From Phyto melanocephala (Eukaryota > Arthropoda > Insecta > Diptera > Rhinophoridae), in NCBI GenBank assembly GCA_941918925.1, contig OW799233.1, positions 79,859,797 through 79,923,796 on the forward strand: 64,000 nt of DNA, read 5' to 3'. The notes below the pieces were generated by a model. That model did not search any database, was not told the origin of the DNA, and saw only the letters and a program-made list of their open reading frames with translations. Position numbers and translations under genes: made by a program. This document shows positions 11,561 through 22,629 of this stretch, one piece after another; positions within the stretch are counted from its first letter, which is position 1; each line of letters starts with the position of its first letter.

Positions 11561-12482
11561 AAGGGTGTTTTTTTAAGCCCAATAGAACTTGAAATTGTAA
11601 AAAATAACACAAAAAATTAAATTGTAATCAAAATTTTTTTTTTTATTCGAAAGATCAATACGTGACATTAACATTTGAAAATGATTTCGGGCATATGGGC
11701 AGCGCGGCTGTTCTTGACGAAGCGCATTCTGGACGTCCAATTTTGGGCCACTTTTTCGAGCACTGCTGGCCGTATGTCACGATTAACACAAACAATGCTG
11801 GCCTCCAAGGCGTCAATTGTTGCTGGTTTATCAGCATAAACCAGTGACTTCACGTAGCCCCACAGGAAATAATCGAGAGGTGTCAAATCGCACGACCTTG
11901 GAGGCCAATTGACAGGTCCATTTCTCGAAATCAACTTATCGCCAAATTTTGATTTCAATAAGTCGATGGTTGCGTTCGCCGTATGGCACGTAGTGCCATC
12001 CTGTTGAAACCACATCTCCTCCGGATCAATGTCATCCATATTTTCAAACAAAAAATCATTGATCATGGTGCGGTAACGATCTCCATTGACCGTAACGCGA
12101 GCTCCGGCCTCATTTTTGAAGAAATAAGGTCCGATGATGCCACCAGCGTGAAAACCGCACCAAACGGTGCATTTTTCTGGATGTAATGGAGTCTGTAGGG
12201 TCTCTTGTGGATTGGTGTCGCTCCATATGCGGCAATTTTGCTTATTAACAAACCCGTTAAGCCAAAAATGCTCCTCATCGCTGAACACAATTTTGCGATA
12301 AAATTGGACGTCCAGAATGCACTTCGTCAAGAACAGCCGCGGTGCCCATATGCCCGAAATCATTTTCAAATGTTAATGTCACGTATTGATCTTTCGAATA
12401 AAAAAAAAATTTTGATTACAATTTAATTTTTTGTGTTATTTTTTACAATTTCAAGTTCTATCGGGCTTAAAAAAACACCCTT
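11561..12482 (-). mobile_element. Mariner-derived fold-back element, 184-bp inverted repeats, TA TSD
   Basis: The ends AAGGGTGTTTTTTT (11561) and its inverse (to 12482) are flanked by TA (11559-11560 and 12483-12484), the Tc1/mariner target. The arms are very long (11561-11744 and 12300-12482) and nearly identical. The left arm includes the 3' coding end of the transposase; the right arm is an inverted copy of it that replaces the gene's 5' half. The insertion is clean: removing 924 bases (element plus one TA) leaves the host LINE ORF2 in a continuous frame. The element is 922 bases, unable to make full transposase, hence non-autonomous. Confidence 0.9.
11668..12299 (-). pseudogene. Mariner-like transposase, C-terminal DDE half only
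   Basis: Genuine transposase sequence starts at the arm boundary (YRKIVFSDEEHF) and runs to the stop at 11668. Catalytic Asp residues are in FSDEEHF, WFQQDGTTCHTA and RSCDLTPLDYFLWG. There are 36 residues between the second and the Asp of SCDLTP, close to but longer than classical mariner DD34D. The helix-turn-helix N-terminus needed to bind the TIRs is missing. The open frame upstream of 12299 (to an ATG at 12369) is only the antisense reading of the duplicated inverted arm, not native protein. The frame has no stop, suggesting a young derivative. Confidence 0.85.
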
Positions 12483-14627
12483 TACATATAACTGGCGGTA
12501 ATGTCACTTACACCACGGAGAGCTATTTTTCGCCTGCAACAACAGATATACCCGATTTTAAAATACAGGACTTTAACGACTTCTTAAATACCAGAAATAA
12601 AAACTCAGCGCCAGGCAATGATGGTATTTCATACCAAATGATTAATGCACTACAACCTAAAGAAAAATGTAAACTTTTTCAAACACTCAAAAACATATAG
12701 AAAAACGGAACTATACCTAATGAATGGAGGAAAATTAAAATAATACCAATTCCCAAGAAAAATACCAATCAGGCGGAACTTGTTAATTTCAGACCTATAA
12801 GACTATTGCCATGTTTTTATAAGATTATTGAGGGAATGATTAAATTTAATATTGACAATCATATTATTCAAAATGATTTACTCCCGGATAGATCATACGC
12901 ATTTAGAAAAAATCGATCAACTGCAAATTGCATCAATGATGTCATAAATACAATCTGTTTACTACAATCAAAAGGTCTTTGTGTTATGGGTGCCTGTTTA
13001 GACTTGGAAAAAGCATATGATGCCACCAATATAATATTATTATGTGCACTGCTGGAAAATTTGAATTTTAATACACATGTAATAAACTGGATCCATTGTT
13101 ATCTGACCGACCGCACACTCTTACTGGGAAAAGCCTTTATCACTACGCAAAACGGGTTAATACAGGGTAGTGGCCTTAGTCCCACCCTTTTCAACATATT
13201 TATCAGAACACTTCATCAAATTTCGGGTGAAAACTGTGATCTGTTTCAATTTGCAGATGATTTTTTCCTTGGGTTTAATTCGTTCAACACCGGTACATTT
13301 AATATATCATCTGGCAGCTGAACTGCCACCCGAATACAGAACACATTTTTCTGCTGCCAAAGAACTAGCTAAAGTTTTCGCATTTAATTTACCTGCAATT
13401 TCCTTATTCAACGATGACAATTACCTTAATATCAATACCAGCTACAATACATCTTTTCGTACTTATGGTCATATTTTTAAAAAAATCCACCCCTGTCAAA
13501 GCACTCGGCTAGTTTTATCAAAATTAACTTTCTATGACGATTTCTATCACGGCCTTATGAAATCAACATCCAGCACAAAAATACTTTTCTCGGAAAAAAT
13601 AAATACTCTTAAAATGAACGGGTTTGATATCATATTTACTGATGGTTCTGTAAAAGATTGCACTTCAGGCGCAGCCTACATTCACATGGGTACTGGCAGG
13701 ACAAATAGTTTTTATACGAATTTTAAACTATCGTCTATGACCGCTGAATTAATAGCTATCGAAAAGGCAATCAATTTTGCAATAGAAATGAAAATAACAA
13801 AATTGGCCGTACTATCGGATAGCAAAAGCGGAATCTTAGCACTGCAAAAGATTTTTCCGAAAATTGCATAGTTCAAAATATTGTTAACTTAATAAACAAT
13901 AACAATTTTTTGAAAGTTGAATTCCATTATATCCCTGGGCACTCAAACATTATTTGCAATGACTTGGTAGATGAAGCAGCAAAAACTGCACAAGAAAATG
14001 AAAGTTTCATTGATATTCAATACCCATTAAGCGATGCAATAAAAATGATTGAACGAGATCTTCTATGCAAATGGAACGACGATTACAAAAATAGAATATC
14101 ATCAAAAGGCAAAGACTTTGGACGAATTTTTCCTCAAATATCCAAGAGACCGTGGTTTCAGGACAAGCAAATTACATTTAAACCCAATCAAACTAATCAA
14201 CCGTTTGTTAACTGGTCATTCATTTTGTAGAAGCACTCTGGCAAAAATGAAAGTTTTCCCCGATGATCTATGCGATGAATGCAGAGTAATTGAAGACAAT
14301 TCCCACGTTATTTTTCATTGCATTAAATTCAACAGCCATAGGGCAAAATATCCATTGATTTTGAAATACACCAACATTGTTGACTTCTTTTTAACTGAAT
14401 TACTGTCCTCGTATTTGAACTTAATTAATTTTATTAATGATATCAAAATCAATATTTAGAAAATATTTGACAACTTGATAGAGAATAATTGGTGATGGCA
14501 GTTTGTCTTTTGACAGCCAAATAATTGTCTAGTGCTGGTACACTAGAATCTCTATCTTTTTCTTTCGTGTTATCGAAAGGAGATTGGAGTAATCGTAAAC
14601 ACAAAAAAAAAAAAATAAATATTACCA

Positions 14628-15044
14628 AACGTGCATCCCAGCAAACACGTAGGTTTGATTTCATATTAATACCAATTAAGTATAGTATGCACTTAAGCTT
14701 TCTCCTGGACGATTAACATTTGGAAATTATTTGAATGTAACTGCTTTATCAGTAAAAAAGTCACATTTTATTTAAAATTTAGTCTAAGTTAGCAAAAAAT
14801 ATGTTTGATATAAAGTAAACTATAACCACCTGAATTTAGAGACATAACGTCATGTTTCCTGGGTTATGCAATTCAATATATTGATATGAAAAAATGTTTT
14901 ATACGGAACTGAAATGATCGCATGTGCTGCCGTAGCGAAAGCATACATATTTTGTTATTGTAAAAGCAAAAATTGCATAAAATTTGGTTGAATTTTAAAT
15001 GCCCTAATAAGACGATTTTTTGTATATATATTAACCATATGTAT
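14628..15044. other. Intergenic DNA between two retroelements
   Basis: Host or unrecognised sequence between the LINE TSD and the LTR element TSD. It is AT-rich, with no coding frame of note. Confidence 0.4.
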
Positions 15045-15048
15045 ATAT

Positions 15049-15576
15049 TGTTACAGATTTATTTTTAAGTAGCTTAATTTACATTATAATTTATTTTAGT
15101 TGTAGTAGTTAAAGTTACTGTAGTTGTATTTGTATTAGTTTATTTTGCTGGTTGTCGGAACATGATGTTTGTTATTATGTGTAGCATACTTTTAGGCACT
15201 TCTATTATTCGTGTATATTACTTAACGTCTTAATTTATATTTAACGGTTTTCGAATGTACTAGAATGTACATACGAGAACTTTGTCGAATGTTACCGAAC
15301 ACCACTATGTTACCATAAATAGCCGAACAACACAGCTAACGTGATCAGTATTACAATAGAGCTTGTAAAGTGCGTATCAAAGTGAGTTTGATAATTAAAG
15401 TGTGTAACCATAAGTGTAATAAGTAAAGTGATATAAAAACAATATCTGAGTGTATCTTAATAAATAAAGTGCTCTTAATTTTATAAATAATTTCAACTGT
15501 TTTTGACTGCAATAAAAGAACTCTAAGTGTATTTAAAGGAAATAATCCAACGTTTGTAAAAGGTAAAAACGTAACA
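15049..15576 (+). repeat. 5' LTR (528 bp)
   Basis: Direct repeat of 20538-21064. By eye I count about 11 substitutions and one 1-base gap between the two LTRs, about 98% identity, implying a fairly recent insertion. It ends GTAACA immediately before the primer-binding site. Confidence 0.9.
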
Positions 15577-15591
15577 ACTGGTGTCAGAAGT
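15577..15591 (+). promoter_or_regulatory. tRNA primer-binding site
   Basis: ACTGGTGTCAGAAGT begins within two bases of the LTR end. TGG pairs with the tRNA CCA tail, and TGTCAGAAG resembles the complement of a tRNA-Leu acceptor stem. Confidence 0.65.
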
Positions 15592-15631
15592 GAAATTGCA
15601 TTAAAAAAAAAAATAATAATAAGAAGCAGAC

Positions 15632-16426
15632 ATGAAATTTGAGGAACTTAAAGTTGAACAACTCAAGAAAGAATTGAGAAAGCTGGCATTGCCGACAACA
15701 GGTAATAAAGTAAAATTGCAAAAGAGACTTCTAGATGAATTTAAGCGGCGTAATATTGACATTGATGGTTACGAGTTTGACGAAAAAGAAGAAATGGAAG
15801 TCTCCACTCGTGCAACCACAAACATGGATTTCAGTACGATGCTTGCTGCTATGATTGAAAAGATGGAAATTAAATTCCAGGAAGCTCAAGAAACTTCTAG
15901 AGCTAATAATGAAAAATTATTAGCCGAAGTTCAAGAATCTTCTAGAGCTAATAATGAAAAATTATTAGCCGAAGTTCAAGAAAGTTCTAAAGCTAACAAT
16001 GAAAAATTATTAGCCGAAGTTCAAGACAGTTCTAAAGCTAACAATAAAAAATTATTAGATGAAGTTAGAGAAGAAAATAAAATAATGGAGTTGAGATTTC
16101 AAGAATGTTCTAGAGTTACGAACGAGAAACTTCAGGATATTTCTGAAGCTGTCAACACCAGAGTAGATGGCATTGAAAAAGAAGTAAATAAAATTGATAA
16201 AAAACTAGCTAACCTGGAAGATGGCATAGTTGCACAAGCAAATGACTTCAATAGCAAATAGCAATTACAAGACGAAAAATTTAAAAATCTAGAAACAAAA
16301 ATAATTGATCTTCAATGTCATGAGGGACCAGTGCAAATAATTCCAGAAATCTCGAGTAGAATAAAGGCCCCTACTTTTGATGGCAGTGCACCATTTAATG
16401 TTTTTAAGTTTCAGTTTGAGACAGTT
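15632..16426 (+). pseudogene. LTR element gag, N-terminal part with SAP-like motif and coiled coil
   Basis: The ATG at 15632 opens a 209-residue frame. Residues about 2-37 fit a SAP-type helix-extension-helix motif (LKVEQLKKELRKLALPTTG then KVKLQKRLLDEF), a DNA/chromatin-binding fold. Four near-identical 15-residue units (AEVQESSRANNEKLL type, DNA about 15884-16063) follow and then a long charged coiled coil. An in-frame TAG at 16259-16261 interrupts it. The frame then continues to APTFDGSAPFNVFKFQFETV, the start of the gypsy gag core, where the nested insertion cuts it at 16426. SAP-like motifs are not a usual part of gypsy gag; they may serve chromatin targeting (inference). Confidence 0.75.
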
Positions 16427-18544
16427 TGTTGCGTGTAACCCTTTTGTTTTTTTAAAAAAAGGCCACATTTGTTATGGCCTGTGACATTACTGCCTTTTAC
16501 ATACAAGTGGCAAGAGGGGTATATAATGCAAAGTTGATATGGTCTTTGGCGGATAATTGTTGTAGTTATTTTTTTTTGGGCCACAAATTGTGATAACGGG
16601 GTGTCAGTCCGCTGTAGTACAGGACACAAGGGAGAGTCTTGCGATATGTGGTGAAGTCAAGCCACAACCATCCCTTAGACTTCCTATTGTTAACCCTAAA
16701 GAGAGGTAATGTTATTAGCAAATTAAGTAACAATAGGATTGGAACGATTTGTACGAATCTTTAGGAGGAAATACCTGAAAATTTTAACAAAATTGTATTA
16801 AATTTTAGGAGGAAAATAATTTTCTTACCACTTACCATGCTGTTGTTTGATTTTGTTTTGTGTGTAGAGTTATATTTGACAGATTGTTAAAGAAGAAATG
16901 GGGAGTTGCCACACTATTTATTTGGTATAGTAGACACTGTGGGTAATGTTAGTAGTAAAGTTTTTATGAATGAGTTATTTACATGTAATTTTTGTTGTAA
17001 ACGTTAATTTTAAATATTAACATTGAATGTATAGTTTCTTAAATTAGGAAATTTAGAACGGAACAGAAATAGTATTGTGTTCAAGGGAGATAAATAAATA
17101 ATCAGGAAAAGATAGACTATATAATTTTTGTTCTGGAAAATAATGATGCGTGGAAAATGTGGGTATAAATATAGGTTCAGCTCGGCCATTTTTGGAGATA
17201 TATTTATTTAAGACCATTAAGCGACACTAGTTGATGTATTTGGTTTTTGCAGTGGAAAAGTGAAAAAAATTAAAGGTTATTTTTTTTTTTTTTTGTAAGT
17301 TTAATGAACATATAAATATAAATAAAATTTTGGTGATAGAAGAAAACGAAAAAGGAAATAAAAGTTAATTTACAACTCGGGGATAAATTGTTGAAGCACC
17401 TGGTGAGATTTAGAACGTCTGTGGTATTTTGTTTATGTGTTGTCCAGTGGAGTGGAAAGGGAAAATAGCTGGAAACTAAAATTTCATAAGGAGTTGACCA
17501 ATATATGTGTTGTAGTGGTAAATGTTTGAGATTTTTTTTTTTGGCGAACACAAGTGAAACCAGGTAAAACTGCTTTATATTTTATTGTCCCCGGGAGAAA
17601 ATTTTGGGAGCGAATCCAGTTAGATATTAAAATTCATAGTACATATATATACACTGCAGTATAACAGGCGAAATTTTATTATTAGATACGTTTTAATATA
17701 AGTTAGTACATATATTATTTGAAATATTTTGGTTAGTTTTTTTTGTCTAGTATTTTTTTTTATATTTAATTTTTTTTTTTATATTTATTTTTTTTTATTG
17801 TAAATTTTATTAGATATATATACATTTTTTTTTATCAATAATTAGTTTTTTTTTATTGTGTATGAATATCGAATATTTTGCATTTTGTTTATTGTTAGTA
17901 TTAGCTCATCACATCGGTTTTATTTGTTTGAATGTGTTGCTGTTTAGCAGTTTTATACCCAAATAAGAGAGCTCTTTTAGGCGGAAGTTTTAGAGTAGAT
18001 AACCGGAAGTTATAAAGTTTTGTTGTTTAATATTTTATGTTGATGAGGAAATACTTTAGGGTTTAGTTAGGTAAATTGTATTAAATTGTATTATTTTGTA
18101 ATATTTTGTAAATGAGTATAAGTGTTAGGATAAATATTTTTAAATTGTTAAGAAGGAAATTTGTTTAATTAGCGTAGGTAATATATATATTTTTTTTATT
18201 AATAAACAATGTATTGAAATTTAAGTGTGTGAAAGAATATGGTTCTTGATTAAATTTTTTATAGTGGGTGGTTAAGGTAAGTGAAGTGGTATAGTGCGGT
18301 TATTGAGGTCATCAGAACTGGGTGTAGGACGTACTAGATGACTATGGTTGGGATAGGGCGACTGGAGTCTAACATCTACCTCCTATTTTTGATGTGATGT
18401 GTTTTGTGTAGTTTATGTTTATTTTTTTCTTGTGACGGTCCTGGGTTAAGACAAATGGGAGGCTTTCACACCCTTAGCTGAGAAGCCACTATAAGAGCTA
18501 GTCGGTCACAATCCTGTCTTAACTCCTACATTGGACACGTAACA
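16427..18544. mobile_element. Solo-LTR-like insertion (2118 bp) with 4-bp TSD
   Basis: Starts TGTTGCGTGTAACC and ends ACACGTAACA, so it has TG...CA ends with a short inverted match. AGTT flanks both sides (16423-16426 and 18545-18548). Removing it and one AGTT puts the gag frame back in register (ETV then continuing at 18549). No coding frame of note. Polyadenylation-type AATAAAC lies near 18200. No second internal direct repeat is seen, so a solo LTR from an element with very long LTRs fits best. Ulysses of Drosophila has LTRs of about this length, but no homology is claimed. A TRIM-like element is the alternative. Confidence 0.75.
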
Positions 18545-18548
18545 AGTT

Positions 18549-19391
18549 GCCAATAGAAATATGTGGAACAATGAAGAAAAGGCTATAGAGTTGATTTTGG
18601 CATTAAAAGACAACGCAGCGCAAGTCTTGGAAAGCATACCTATTTGCTGCAGAGAAAACTACGATGACATAATGGTGGCGCTACAACGTAAGTATGGCGG
18701 CGAGCACAAACGAGATATATACCGAATGGAACTACGAGGCAGAACACAGAAAGCGAATGAGTCGTTACAAGATTTCGCAACGGAGATCGAGCGTTTGGTG
18801 CAGCTGACATATCCAGGTGAAAATCACCCATTTTTGGATCAGTTTAAAATTGAAACATTTGTAAATGGAATACGTGATCCAGAAATAAAGCACGCGGTGT
18901 TTGGCACGCATAAATCGACGTTTGCAGAAACCGTAGCATACGCACTGACACAGGAAACTGCAAAATTGCTTTCTAAGCCGCAGATATAAAAGGTGCGAAA
19001 TCTCGAAATTTCTGAAGAAATGGAAAGAGATGAAATAAGTGATTTAAAGGCTCGTATACAGGCGTTAGAGGAGAAGCTAGGCAAAGTAAAAGCCAAATGC
19101 TATAACTGCGGTAAGGATGGACATTATCAGCGAAATTGTAGAGCACCAAGAAAGCGGGCTAGATTTGTATCGCCACCTGAGTACAGCAAGCTGGAAAACA
19201 CGCAGTTACCGTTAAAACAAGTTAACACTTATAGGCATGAGCATGATCCCATAACCGAGGGCCCCACAATCTCCATATCAGTTATGCAGCAGAAAAATAG
19301 CAACCTTACTGCTTGTGGGTATATCAATGGTCGAAGGCATATTTTTACCATAGAGCAGGAGCATCGCAATCAATTATCAAACCTGATATAG
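18549..19391 (+). pseudogene. LTR element gag core and CCHC nucleocapsid
   Basis: Continuation of gag after the nested insertion. MWNNEEKAIELILALKDNAA through LQDFATEIERLVQLTYP to FVNGIRDPEIKHAVFG is the retrotransposon gag capsid fold. A TAA at 18987-18989 breaks the frame, which continues in phase at 18993 with a coiled coil (ISDLKARIQALEEKLG) and a zinc knuckle CYNCGKDGHYQRNC at about 19099-19140. It reaches the protease region near 19320 (CGYINGRRHIFTI), where the frame shifts. Confidence 0.8.
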
Positions 19392-20520
19392 TCAAGAATG
19401 AAATCGAACCACTAAGTGGTGTAAGTCTACGAACAGCTACTGGGGAGTTTGCTAATGTTTATGGAAAAATAAAGGTGAAATTAACTATTGCAAATATAAG
19501 TGTTAATCATGTATTTATTGTTGCTGACATTGTGGATGAAGTAATCGTGGGCGCTGATTTTATGATAAGTCATAACATTAATCTGCACATGGGACGAAAA
19601 GTTATGATTTGGCGCAACATTGAGATTCCGTTGGATTACTGGATTAAACGACTTCAGGGAAATAAATCCAGTATTCAGCAAAGAAAAGGGGTCAAACATG
19701 GCAATGCGGATGCACGTTCCCGAAAATTCTGTAGCTTAAAGAACAAATATTGTGCAAAACCTGAGGAAGAAGAGTGCGTAATAGATGTTCGACTAACGCA
19801 TATAGACACAAGCGGTGAATGGTCAGTGGCGCAAAGAAAAGATCCTATACTGGGAAAGATTATATCAGCAAAGGAAAAAGACAAAAGGCCCACTCGAAAC
19901 CAAATATCAGCGGGAAGTCCACTGATGAAATCCTATTGGGCGCTGTGGAATAGCCTGAAGGTGGTTAATGGATGTCTATACCGAATATAGGAAAGTGCTA
20001 ATGGAAAATCGGTCACAAATCTAATTGTGGTGCCGTCCTCTAAAGTCCACGAAGTTTTAAGGAAGTTTCACGAAGGTCTCAGTGGAGGTCACTTTGGCAT
20101 GACAAAAACCCTTAAAAAGTTAAAGCAACGGTTCTATTGGGTTGGCTGTCAACAATCGGTAGCTGGTTGGATAGAAAATTGTGCCCAATGCATCGCAGCT
20201 AAAAGCCAAGCAAGAAAAAGTCGTGAGCCATTGCAGAGGTATAACTTGGGCGGCCCCTTTGAGCAAACAAACATGTCCAGCAACAAGATGAGAGCCAGAT
20301 ACGACCGTGCAGCAGAATCTAAAGGCTTTAATGAGGGTCAGCGAGTTCTACTATATAACCCACAACGCAATAAAGGATTGCAAAATCATTGGGATGGACC
20401 GTATAAGGTGATAAAGAGATCCAAAAATACAAGAGCCCAAGATCAAAGATGAAAGTGGTTCATCTCGAGCGCCTCGCTAAGTACGGAAAAAGTGAATTTG
20501 TGCCTATTCGGGACGAACAG
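19313..20520 (+). pseudogene. LTR element pol remnant (protease, RNase H end, integrase pieces)
   Basis: The frame from about 19330 holds a degenerate protease: the catalytic DTGA position reads RAGAS, then SIIKPDIV and HVFIVADIVDEVIVGADF. At about 19640-19690 the sequence jumps from IPLDYW to KHGNADARSR, a motif normally at the end of RNase H, so the whole RT is deleted. The integrase zinc-binding region follows (HEVLRKFHEGLSGGHFG, then WIENCAQCIAAKS), after an in-frame TAG near 19990. At about 20260 the integrase catalytic core is deleted and the C-terminal region resumes (MRARYDRAAESKGFNEGQRV, then NHWDGPYKVI). It shifts frame near 20440 and ends about 20 bases before the 3' LTR. Confidence 0.8.
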
Positions 20521-20537
20521 GCTTAAGCGGGCGGTAG

Positions 20538-21064
20538 TGTTACAGATTTATTTTTAAGTAGCTTAATTTACATTATAATTTATTTTAGTTGTAGTAGTTA
20601 AAGTTACTGTAGTTGTATTTGTATTAGTTTATTTTGCTGGTTGTCGGAACATGATGTTTGTTATTATGTGTAGCATACTTTTAGGCACTTCTATTATTCG
20701 TGTATATTACTTAACGTCTTAATTTAAATGTAACGGTTTTCGAATGTACTAGAATGTACATACGAGAACTTTGTCGAATGTCACCGAACACCCCTATGTT
20801 ACTATAAATAGCCGAACAACACAGCTAACATGATCAGTATTACAATAGAGCTTGTAAAGTGTGTTCAAAGTGAGTTTGATAATTAAAGTGTGTAACCATA
20901 AGTGTAATAAGTAAAGTGATATAAAAACAATATCTGAGTGTATCTTAATAAATAAAGTGCTCTTAATTTTATAAATAATTTCAACTGTTTTTGACTGCAA
21001 TAAAAGAACTCTAGCTTTATTTAAAGGAAATAATCCAACATTTGTAAAAGGTAAAAACGTAACA
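20538..21064 (+). repeat. 3' LTR (527 bp)
   Basis: Second copy of the LTR, preceded by a purine-rich GCGGGCGGTAG that may be the polypurine tract. It ends GTAACA, followed by the TSD ATAT. Confidence 0.9.
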
Positions 21065-21191
21065 ATATTAATTACAATAAAATTTAATATATTAAAATAT
21101 GAACATATTAATATGAAATTTTAATATTAACGTATAAAATACCTGCTCTCCATTTAAAACAAATAATATTTAAGCCTAATTATTTTTCTTA

Positions 21192-22230
21192 TTATACCCT
21201 TCACACAGTGAAAAAGGGTATATATAGGTTTGTCATTCCGTGTGAAATTTCTACAATTTTGATTTCCGACCCCATAAAGTATATATTTTCTGAAAGCTTA
21301 TGAATAGGGGAGTCGATTAAGCGCTGTCAGTCTGACCGTCTGTCCGTGTGTATGTTGAAATCAACTTTTTGAAGCCCCCCCGTCGCTTGGACTCGGGTGA
21401 GGTATTAAAATATCAGAAATATTCGGGAGTAGATCCGTATTGAAAATCAGAAACATCGTTACATAAACAACTGAGATATGAGCAAAAACCCACGACCACC
21501 TCGATTTTTTTTCACAAAAACAACATTACAACAACAACATACATACATACAAACGTGTATACTGGTTAGAGAAAACGTGGCATCGAATCCCAGCTGAGCA
21601 AAAAAAATTTTTTTTTTATTTTTTTAATTTTTTTTTTTTAATTTTATTTAATACTAGCCAAACCCGGCGCACGTTGCTACGCCCCTTACTGAATCGAAAT
21701 GCATTCTGAATTTTAATTGAATATCAAGTGCAAAAACCTAAAAATTATAATTTTTTTATGGGCGTGGCATTGCCCTTTTTTCTAATCACGAAATTCTAAA
21801 GTCATAACAGCTCAATATGTGTGCAAAGTTTCAGAAGAATCGGACCAGTGCAAGTACCTCAAAATTAAATTGTTTTAATGGGCGTGGCCCTGCCCACTTT
21901 TCTAACCATGAAATTGTAAAGTCATAACAGTCCAATACGTGTGCAAAGTTTCAGAATAATCGGTCCAGTGCAAGTACCTCAAAATTAAAACTTTTTTAGG
22001 GGCGTGGCCCCGCCCACTTTTTTTATCACGAAATTATTTAGTCATGACAGCTCGATATGTGTGCAAAGTTTCAGAAAAATCGGTCAAGTGCAAGTAGCTA
22101 AAACTGATAACTAATTTTTTATGGGCGTGGCTCCGCCCACTTTTTTTCACCCATAAACACTCCCTGGTATGTGTTCAACAACTTACCAAAGTTTCAGCCC
22201 GATCGGTTTTACAGTTTCGGAGTCTATAGC

Positions 22231-22265
<35 letters not shown>

Positions 22266-22629
22266 TTCACTTTATATATATAGATAGATATTATTTATAT
22301 TTTTATTATTTTTTTTTTAATTTTTTTTTTTTATATTTTTTTTTTATTTTTTTTTTTGTTTTATATTTATTATATATATTTTAAATATTTAAAAAAAAAT
22401 TTTTTTTTTAATTTTTTTTTAAAATTTTTTTTAAAATTTTTTTTTTTTTAACATACATATGTACGTAAATTTATAATTTTACAATGGGATGTTTTTATAT
22501 ATGTATGTTTTTTATATGTATGTACGTATATCATATGGAATGGTGATACAAACTACTGTTAATGCATGACTACACGGTGTGAAGGGTATATAAGATTCGG
22601 CACGGCCGAATATAGCGCTCTTACTTGTT
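21192..22629 (+). mobile_element. Family A Helentron/DINE-1-like repeat (A1)
   Basis: Starts TTATACCCTTCACACAGTG with a short hairpin (CCCTT...AAGGG), followed by GACCCCATAAAGTATATA and a GTCY-rich tract (CTGACCGTCTGTCCGTGTG). It ends in the hairpin TTCGGCACGGCCGAA followed by TATAGCGCTCTTACTTG. A TTATACCC start, a GTCY tract and a 3' hairpin are the known layout of fly DINE-1/Helentron (non-autonomous rolling-circle) repeats. The AT-rich middle has received a second element at 21654-22288. Inserted in the GGGTGATCGA-family copy. Confidence 0.75.
21654..22288 (-). mobile_element. Helitron-like element with internal 120-bp tandem repeats
   Basis: Read on the minus strand it starts TCTATATATATAAAG and ends GGGTTTGGCTAG, i.e. 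TC at the 5' end and CTAG (CTRR) at the 3' end, as in Helitrons. Inside are four diverged tandem units each with GGGCGTGGC, at about 21760, 21880, 22000 and 22123. A (CA)n microsatellite lies at about 22233-22261. Its 3' end resembles those at 61788-61791 and 62103-62106. Confidence 0.55.

Larger units (their letters stand above)
10467..14459 (+). pseudogene. I-clade LINE ORF2 (endonuclease, RT, RNase H), multiply broken
   Basis: The ORF2 polyprotein cuts target DNA and reverse-transcribes the element. The endonuclease is at 10467-11219 (start MKILQYNIQSL, then CETWL, GGVGIYV, FICGDFNAKS). A frameshift near 11185-11219 follows. The next part runs to 11560, is interrupted by the mariner derivative, and resumes at 12485 in the same frame. 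The RT has SAPGNDGISYQM, FRPIRLLPCFYKIIEGM, LDLEKAYDAT, IQGSGLSPTLFN and FADD at 13250-13261. An in-frame TAG sits at 12698-12700 and a frameshift near 13310. RNase H follows (FTDGSVKD, MTAELIAIEKA, LSDSKSG), with a stop at 13871 and further shifts. The RT-to-RNase H spacing is shorter than in intact I elements, suggesting an internal deletion. A C-terminal CDEC...HVIFHC knuckle ends it. Confidence 0.85.
8778..14615 (+). mobile_element. Near full-length I-clade LINE, inactivated, with nested mariner derivative
   Basis: The 12-mer TAAATATTACCA flanks the element at 8766-8777 and 14616-14627, giving precise limits. It starts CATTCTTTGC and ends in an A-run (14603-14615). It carries a gag-like ORF1 with CCHC knuckles and an ORF2 with endonuclease, RT and RNase H, the layout of the I clade. 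After subtracting the 922-base nested element and its TA duplication, about 4.9 kb remains. Both ORFs carry frameshifts, and ORF2 also has in-frame stops and a probable internal deletion after the RT active site. The intact TSD but broken ORFs suggest an old insertion. Confidence 0.9.
15049..21064 (+). mobile_element. Ty3/gypsy-type LTR retrotransposon, internally deleted, with nested solo-LTR-like insertion
   Basis: Bounded by two direct LTRs that begin TGTTACAG and end GTAACA, with ATAT on both outer sides (15045-15048, 21065-21068) as a 4-bp TSD. The 5' LTR is followed directly by TGGTGTCAGAAGTG, a primer-binding site complementary to a tRNA 3' end (tRNA-Leu is likely). Order inside: gag with SAP-like start and CCHC knuckle, degraded protease, remnants of RNase H end and integrase zinc-binding and C-terminal regions. 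RT and most of the integrase core are deleted. A 2.1-kb element interrupts gag at 16427-18544. Confidence 0.9.

Noticed and set aside
12300..12369. Native transposase start at the ATG 12369
   Set aside because: These codons are the antisense of the inverted arm; real transposase similarity begins at 12299.
22233..22261. CA microsatellite as an independent feature
   Set aside because: It belongs to the Helitron-like element's terminal region; reported there.
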